Source of the DNA: Whitmania pigra
Lineage: Eukaryota > Annelida > Clitellata > Hirudinida > Haemopidae
Reading direction: 5' to 3'
DNA: 64,000 nt
Assembly: GCA_021613335.1 (NCBI GenBank)
Contig: JAJTWR010000021.1
Location: 1,807,501-1,871,500 of the forward strand
In this document: piece after piece, positions 57,932-64,000 of the stretch
Layout of the letters: each line of letters starts with the position of its first letter
Numbering within the stretch: the stretch's first letter is position 1
The notes under the pieces: model-generated
Seen by the model: only the letters and a program-made list of their open reading frames with translations
Told to the model about the DNA's origin: nothing
Databases searched by the model: none
Made by a program: the position numbers and the translations under genes

Positions 57932-60775
57932 ATGGCAAAACTCCATCGCATGGTGAGACTGAATGACAGGTACGAAACGAGTGTGTTCACCTTCCTGGTT
58001 CCGTGCAACTCCCTCCTGCAGAGGTCAAGTCTTCAGGACAACTTCGCCAGGGACTTCGACCACGGATGCCAACGTTGGAGTTTCCTTGCCACGAGGACTG
58101 CCACCCACCTGGATCTCATGGTGGTCCTCAAGTCTTGCAGTTCCTATGTCAGTGTCGAAGTAGACCTAGCTTTTACGCTCATCAACCAGGTATAGAGGTG
58201 ATGATGATGATGGTAGTGGTGATGGTGATTGTGAGGATGATGATGATGTTGATAACGGTGGCGATTCCCTAACTAATACGTGGTTAAATAACATTAATTA
58301 GTCGAGAATCAAAAGAGTCAGTCAAATTCAGCGGTGTGAAATGTGAGTGGAACTTGAAAACCTGGAGACGTCTGCTTTCAAATCCGCCATTGTTGCCATG
58401 TTTAAGCGGGATTTCATTTCATATCGTAAACTATTTTGTTTAATTGTTTCAATAAATAGACTATTTAAGAATATTTGACACCAACGAATAAAATTTAATT
58501 TAATTATAAATAAAATCTTAATTAGTGCTTAAAATAGATTCTAGGTTAAGTAAATTGAATAATTTGCTGAAAAAGTAGAGCCTAAGAAATGAGGGTCACT
58601 TTTCATTGTCCCATTCATTTGCAAAGAGAGATTACCAAATGAAATTTGAATCAATTGCGAGTGAAATCAACTTTTCAATCAACCAGTATTGTGATTGAAA
58701 TCAACCTTTAAATCAACCAATATTTTTTTTTACATTTTTACCTTTCTCAACCGTCTCTGGAATTGCCAAACCCCAGGACATGCTTAGAGCAGATTTGAAT
58801 ATTAATTAGGAGGGAGGAGCTTATCGGGGATTATGGGAGTGGCCTCGGAAGGATTAAAATGATTGCATGGATGGTCCAAAAAACTGAGGATCTGAGAGCA
58901 AGTCAATCGATAATTATTTAATTTAAAATATCTGCACGAATTCCAAATATTATTTCTTGCAATAATTTTATTTCACATTAATATCTATTTTATTGCTATA
59001 ATTTTGTTAATTATTTAAAAGATTGGTGCAATGATTTTATGGGAAGTTTTTGATTTTCGGTGCAGTGAAATGACATTTGTTCATTAGTCCACCGCGCAAT
59101 GTTTTTGCCTCTTTGAAGGGAAAATGCAATGATTTTTAGATTTAAAAAGTATTTTTGTTTTATTTGTCAGATTGTTTCTTTTTTGACATTTCTGGGTGAA
59201 ACTATGCAATAGTTTTATAATTTTTTATTAATGTTTTATGATTCATTTATAAATTATTTAAAAGTAATTTTTAATAATTCTCCAACAAAATAATCAACTG
59301 CAACAAAAACAACATCAACTTGCTCCGATAGAACTCATTTGGTATTGTTTCCGTTGTTTCCGTTGTTTTCGTTGTTTGAAATTCCAGAAGCTATTCATCA
59401 CGCGATGACGCCTGTTTCAATGTTTTCGATCAACCATTCAATCAATCAACCAATCAATCGTGGGTGCTACATTCAATCAGGTCTCAATCAAACATGACAA
59501 TCCATCATCTATGATCAGTTTATTTCCCAGAAGACATTGAAAATGTTGAAGGCAGTTTAAAAATTAGTAACAAAACAAATTTTAAAATAATTAAATATTA
59601 TATTCATAAAATATTAATTTTTGCTTTATTGTGTATATGTTTACTATGCACTAGTTACTGTTCAAGTTATTTATTATTCATCACTAACAACTCCATCGTC
59701 ACCATCTTTTTTTTTTTAAAAATCAAAACGTTTAAACCACAAAACCACATTTATCTTTATCACAGTCACCACTATATCCATCATCATCATCATCATCATC
59801 GTCGTCGTCGTCGTCATCGTCATCATCGCCATCGTCATCATCATCATCTTATTTAAAATCCACTCTATGCAACTTATGATTGAGGAAAAAGCAGTATGTA
59901 TGATGCTGAATGCTTCAGTTGATTGAATTGACGGACGGATGGATGGATGGATGGATGGATGGATGGATGAATGGATGGATGGATGGATGAATGGATGGAT
60001 GACAGCTCAATAATTTACTCTGCAATCGTACATTCGCTGATAATGTTTAGCATCTTAAACGTATCCTTTCAATTCCCTGACAACGCGCACTCACGCCAAT
60101 TCACCGCGCATTCACCTCAGGACCACTACACGAGAAACGAGAAGGGACGTCTGCTGAAGATAAAGTACTCGACCAACAACGAAACTCAGGGACTGAAGAA
60201 CTTCTGCTCCCTGGATGACCTGGAAAGGGGCAACTTCAGGGCACTGCAGGGCACAGGATGGTTCGTCATTGAACTGGAGATGAAAAACCAGAGGTCGTTT
60301 TTCGAGCAGGTCAGTCATGCGGTTCATGCTTCGTTGGTTTTCATTCGATTTCAATTGACGTTAGTTAATTCCGGCGAAAAAAAGAATTCCTGTTTTGATG
60401 TTTTTGTGGTTTCTTGTGTTGTTGTTGCTGCAACAATTACAGGTTTATTTGTAGGGATTGTTCTGTTGATTATTTTTATTGATAATGAAAAATCATTGAA
60501 AAATCGGAAGAATAGTAGATTTAATATTTTATGAATATTATTAATAATAATACAATTTTTAAGAAAAGCAAAAAACTTTATGCAAAACGACGATAATGAT
60601 AATGATAATGATGACGATGATGATAATGATGACGACGACGACGATGATGATGATGATGGAAATAACTCCATGGGAGAGCATTTTAATGAGGCAAAATAAG
60701 GATCTGAAGACCATGTTTGAGAAGATGCTAAGACGGGTGCCAACAGATGCTTTCAAATGTTTTCATCCTTTTGAG
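57932..60775 (+). CDS. Unplaced protein, possibly MATH/TRAF-like (3' part beyond what can be resolved)
   Basis: A non-coding exon appears to end at 57542 (GTGAGT donor). Coding exon 57932-58189 starts ATGGCAAAA and reads MVRLNDRYETSVFTFLVPC, DNFARDFDHGCQRWSF, THLDLMVVLKS and VEVDLAFTLINQ, ending in phase 0. Exon 60121-60309 continues DHYTRNEKGRL, GLKNFCSLDDL, GTGWFVIELEM and RSFFEQ, also phase 0. A short exon 60725-60775 (MLRRVPTDAFK) may follow. The beta-strand pattern with CQRWSF, a D-L-T-F-T-L-I-N-like strand and a closing V-I-E-L-E-M strand recalls MATH domains, but I cannot name the family. The gene should continue, unless the repeats and transposons beyond 60.9 kb have cut it off. Skipping the 60309 donor would give a hydrophobic C-terminus. 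Confidence 0.5.
59760..59852. repeat. CAT/CGT trinucleotide microsatellite
   Basis: Imperfect ATC and GTC triplets giving a His/Arg-rich artefact frame; in the long intron of the 57.9-kb gene. Confidence 0.85.
59933..60003. repeat. GGAT tetranucleotide microsatellite
   Basis: About 17 GGAT units with ATGGATGAATGG variants, 120 bp before the exon at 60121. Confidence 0.9.
60588..60660. repeat. GAT/AAT/GAC triplet repeat
   Basis: Imperfect triplet array in the region after exon 60121-60309. Confidence 0.8.
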
Positions 60776-60867
60776 GTCATCCCAGGACATTGTGACGTCA
60801 CTTGCTTTGTGTACGCATTATCCTCCATCTATCAATTAACGGCAACAACAGATTAATTTAAAAGCTG

Positions 60868-61012
60868 ATGGTGATGATAGTGACCGTAGTTGTAAGGATA
60901 ATGATGATGTTTATGATTACGACGATCATGGCTATAATGCTGATGGTGGCGTCGATGATGACGACGACGACGACGATGACGACGATGACGACGAGGATGA
61001 TGATGATGATAA
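60868..61012. repeat. GAT/GAC-rich imperfect triplet repeat
   Basis: GATGATG and a GACGACGACG block. The His/Arg-rich minus frame is an artefact. Confidence 0.85.
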
Positions 61013-61186
61013 ATTGTAGTTACAAAAATCGTCTCAATCATCAACTTGGCGTAAAATCGTTTCAAATTTTAAATCTCTCCAAAAATGATTGATGGCCCTC
61101 ATAATATAACAAATGTTATTTCAAATAAATTTTGCAATCTTGCATCAAATAATTTAAGAACACTTTATTTACAATTTTTTTTAAAT

Positions 61187-61540
<354 letters not shown>

Positions 61541-61599
61541 ACATGTATTCAAGTCGATGGAGGATAACAGACATGTTAATAGGACGAGTGAAGATATTC

Positions 61600-61960
61600 T
61601 GGAGATGCAGGAACCAGTCACAAAATGGGAAGTTCAATTCGCATTCCGAAGGTTAAAAAACAGTAGTCCAGGGCAAGATTGAGTCAAAAAATATCATTTC
61701 AGAGCTGCACACATGTCCCTATGGTGGGCATCGCTCCTGCTTCCTTCAAAATGGGACTGGTTACATTGATCCCAAAAAAACAGAGATGCATCATCTCCAG
61801 GTGATTACCGACCCATTACAGTTGGCCCAATAAAGTCTCGTATATTCCACCGCGTCTTGGCAAGTAGAATGTTTGCAAGTTGGTCACTGTCACCACGTCA
61901 AAAAGCTTTTTTGCCCAGAAGATGGGGTGGCACAGAATATCTTCTTGATTAAATTAATTT
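61600..61960 (+). pseudogene. R2-like non-LTR retrotransposon reverse transcriptase remnant
   Basis: With stops and frameshifts the plus strand reads FAFRRLKNSSPGQD, then FKMGLVTLIPKK in another frame, then GDYRPITVGPIKSRIFHRVL and SPRQKAF. The series S-x-G-x-D, LIPKK, YRPIT, R-x-x-HRVLA-R, SPRQKAF follows RT domains 0-2 of the R2/NeSL superclade rather than CR1. The copy breaks off where the gypsy LTR begins at 61974. Confidence 0.65.
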
Positions 61961-61973
61961 TACAGAAAGCTTC

Positions 61974-62208
61974 TGTTGGGTCTTTGAAACAATAACCAGT
62001 TGAACAGAAAACTTTATTGGCGGTCAAATATTCAGGAACAGAAACTAGAACTAAATATCGCTAATGGCCAGTACGTAATATAACCAACTCGCAATCCCTA
62101 TCGTATAACAACCGTATCACTCCGTAAACTTGTAGGACTCGAACCAAACTCTAAAACTTCCTCGCTCCCGAGGTCTGTTCTTTTTATACCCGAAATGACG
62201 TCACAACA
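61974..62208 (-). mobile_element. 3' LTR of a Ty3/gypsy retrotransposon (235 bp)
   Basis: On the minus strand it starts TGTTGTGACG and ends CCCAACA, giving TGTTG...CAACA termini. Inside, GGTATAAAAAG at about 62184-62194 is a TATA-like promoter and AATAAA at about 62010-62015 a polyadenylation signal, in the right order for U3-R-U5. A purine-rich GCGGAGG precedes the LTR as a polypurine tract would. The pol frame stops in the first bases of the LTR (TGA 62201-62203). The partner 5' LTR and target duplication are outside the window. Confidence 0.8.
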
Positions 62209-63997
62209 CCTCCGCGCCAGCCGAAGAGTCTCCCAGAGCTTTGAGGCGTAATCTTTCTGACCGTCTAGGCAGGGTAAGTCCTTGATCCAGTATGTTCTGT
62301 CGCTGGAAATTTCTTCGTCCTCTTGGTCGACCTCTGGGTCTTCTCGGCGGTTGTACAGTTGTGGGTATTGTTGTTGTAAGTGGAACATTTCTTGCAGTTG
62401 GAGTGGGACCCGGCACCATGCCTGGGTCATCGTCTTCCTCTACTCCGTGTCTGGGCCTCAATTGCTCCACGTGCCTCTTCCAAGTAGGTCCTTTTGGCAC
62501 GGCCTGTATCAAAACATGGCGAGGTCCCAAGACTTGAACTACAATTGCCGGGATCCATCTAGGAACGCGATCCTTACCCGGACTGATGCGTTGTACGTAA
62601 CAGGGTTTCCCGACATCGAATTTGGTGTTGTTCGTTCTCTTGTTGGGCGTAAGATCGTTCTGTCTGTTTTGAAAACGTTTGGCAATTTGAGACACCGAAG
62701 GTAAAAGTGCGTCTAATTTTCCTCGTATTTGTCTCCCGTTTAACAATTCACTGGGTGAAAGACCCGACTCCAAGGGTGTTCGTCGGTATTGAATTAGGAA
62801 TTCACGTAATGCTTGATCACACGGAAGCCTCGATTTTCTCAACGATTGTTTGAATGTCTGCACCAATCTCTCTGCTTGTCCGTTTGTAGCGGGATGGTAA
62901 GGTGCTCCTCTCAGGTGTAGAATACCTCGTTCTCTTAGAAATTCCTGGAATTCCTCTGATGTAAACGTTGGCGCATTGTCCGTTACGAGGGTATGCGGAT
63001 ACCCGAAGTGGGCGAAATCCTCTTCCAGTAAATCTATCGTTGTTCTCGAAGTGATGCTTGAAGTAGGATGAATGCACGGGTATTTAGAGTAACTATCAAC
63101 CATCACCAACCAGTTCTTCCCCATGAAGTTAACCGCGTGATCAACGTGGACTCTGCTCCAAGGTCGTTCGGGTAGCATCCAGGGGTGGTTCGCAAACTTT
63201 GGTGGGTTGTTTTGATGTTCCGCACAAGATGTGCATTTCCTACACATCTCTTCAATGTCGGAATCTATTCTCGGCCAGTAAACAACCGATCGTGCTAACT
63301 GCTTCATCCTCCTCATACCGCAATGACCAAGGTGTAATAGATCCATAACACGAGATCTCATCTTTTCTGGAATTACAATTCTATTGCCGAAAATAAGACA
63401 GTCATTCTGCACTGTCAGTGTATCTTCTAATTTTTGAAAATGTCGAATAGTGTCATCTAACACTCGAGGCCATCCCCCTTTTAAAAATCGTACCACCGTT
63501 GAAATTACCTTGTCTTTGCGGGATTCTTTTGTTAAGGTTTGAGAATCGGTCGGTCGGATTTGTTTGCTGATGGCATTGATCGTGCAAACTGTTTGGTTGT
63601 CCTCTTCGTCTTCACCGACGTCAAAATTAGAATCTTGCCCGCTTGGTAAACGACTTAGAGCATCCGCGTTACCATGGTTTTCTGACCGCCGGTATTCTAT
63701 TGAATAGTCGTACTGATGAAGTATCAATGCCCATCGAGCTAAACGATTTGCCGCTAACACAGGGGTCAGTTTGGATGGACTGAAAAGCGACAAAAGAGGT
63801 TTGTGGTCAGTCACTAAAATAAATTTTCTTCCGTAAAGATATTGATGAAATTTTTGAAGCGCGTAAATGATCGAGAGTGCTTCTTTATGTATCTGACTGT
63901 AATTCTTTTGTGTCTTTGAAAGTGTCTTTGAAACATGTAAAATTGGTCGTTCACTTCTATCCGGATATCGATGGAACAAAACTGCACCGATGCCCAC
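62201..63997 (-). CDS. Ty3/gypsy pol polyprotein, RNase H-integrase part (5' end outside window)
   Basis: 598 open codons read into the window edge with no stop or frameshift, so the element is fairly young. In order: RNase H (start to about residue 115, with VTDHKPL Asp64 and the NADALSR block around 110), a linker, the integrase H2C2 zinc finger (His222, His225, Cys255, Cys258), then the integrase core with D-D-E at about Asp286, Asp340 and Glu376 (QAER). A C-terminal domain with a WIPAIVVQVLGPR strand pattern and an Arg/Pro-rich tail follow. RNase H directly before integrase is the Ty3/gypsy order. Gag, protease and RT lie beyond position 64000. Confidence 0.95.
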   Translation of the reverse strand: MGIGAVLFHRYPDRSERPILHVSKTLSKTQKNYSQIHKEALSIIYALQKFHQYLYGRKFILVTDHKPLLSLFSPSKLTPVLAANRLARWALILHQYDYSIEYRRSENHGNADALSRLPSGQDSNFDVGEDEEDNQTVCTINAISKQIRPTDSQTLTKESRKDKVISTVVRFLKGGWPRVLDDTIRHFQKLEDTLTVQNDCLIFGNRIVIPEKMRSRVMDLLHLGHCGMRRMKQLARSVVYWPRIDSDIEEMCRKCTSCAEHQNNPPKFANHPWMLPERPWSRVHVDHAVNFMGKNWLVMVDSYSKYPCIHPTSSITSRTTIDLLEEDFAHFGYPHTLVTDNAPTFTSEEFQEFLRERGILHLRGAPYHPATNGQAERLVQTFKQSLRKSRLPCDQALREFLIQYRRTPLESGLSPSELLNGRQIRGKLDALLPSVSQIAKRFQNRQNDLTPNKRTNNTKFDVGKPCYVQRISPGKDRVPRWIPAIVVQVLGPRHVLIQAVPKGPTWKRHVEQLRPRHGVEEDDDPGMVPGPTPTARNVPLTTTIPTTVQPPRRPRGRPRGRRNFQRQNILDQGLTLPRRSERLRLKALGDSSAGAEVL

Positions 63998-64000
63998 ATC

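Overview
The window is nuclear DNA from an animal. It is AT-rich and intron-dense: about 125 exons of 40-290 bp, short AT-rich introns, GT-AG splice sites and metazoan gene families. Two of the genes are cilium-specific, one belongs to the alpha-2-macroglobulin/TEP family, and one is a membrane protein with C-type lectin domains. This fits a ciliated invertebrate, but nothing in the sequence fixes the phylum. All gene models were joined by hand from splice sites, reading phase and remembered family conservation; no alignment or transcript was available.

Layout. 1-4339 (+): 3' part of a gene for a single-pass membrane protein with two C-type lectin-like domains. 6155-19419 (+): complete 38-exon IFT139/TTC21 gene (about 1333 aa). 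19734-31117 (-): complete or nearly complete 24-exon axonemal dynein intermediate chain DNAI3/WDR63 gene (about 940 aa), convergent with IFT139, with an RFX-type X-box just upstream of its start codon. 31.2-37.7 kb: accessory region holding an intact duplicate of one TEP exon, a 33-bp-based low-complexity array (mucin-like on the minus strand), a 1.06-kb hAT element inserted in that array with a perfect 8-bp target duplication, and a second hAT-type MITE. 37764-47098 (+): complete 36-exon TEP/alpha-2-macroglobulin-like gene (about 1470 aa) without the thioester motif. 47.1-49.8 kb: non-coding, with a decayed LINE reverse-transcriptase fragment. 49773-54044 (+): complete 12-exon PRC1/Ase1/MAP65 gene (about 631 aa). 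57.2-60.8 kb (+): start of a gene for an unplaced, possibly MATH-like protein, behind paired CACGTG E-boxes. 61.2-64 kb: an AAT microsatellite, an R2-like reverse-transcriptase remnant and, apparently inserted in that remnant, the 3' part of a Ty3/gypsy retrotransposon (RNase H, integrase, 3' LTR) on the minus strand.

Mobile and simple repeats are dense. A tRNA-derived SINE (four copies) appears to share its 3' tail with a LINE fragment at 24.3 kb. A family of small hAT MITEs with CAGGGA-type ends and 8-bp target duplications recurs. Long GAGT, ATT, GAT and minisatellite arrays sit in introns and between genes.

The genes do not form an operon. IFT139 (retrograde intraflagellar transport) and DNAI3 (inner-arm dynein I1/f) both serve cilia and are convergent neighbours. 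PRC1 acts in cytokinesis. The TEP-like and lectin genes are extracellular or surface proteins of the kind used in innate recognition. The strongest observations are the exact tandem duplication of IFT139 exon 19, the intact duplicated TEP exon 6.3 kb upstream of the real gene, the lost thioester motif, the X-box at DNAI3, and the hAT insertion in the mucin-like array.
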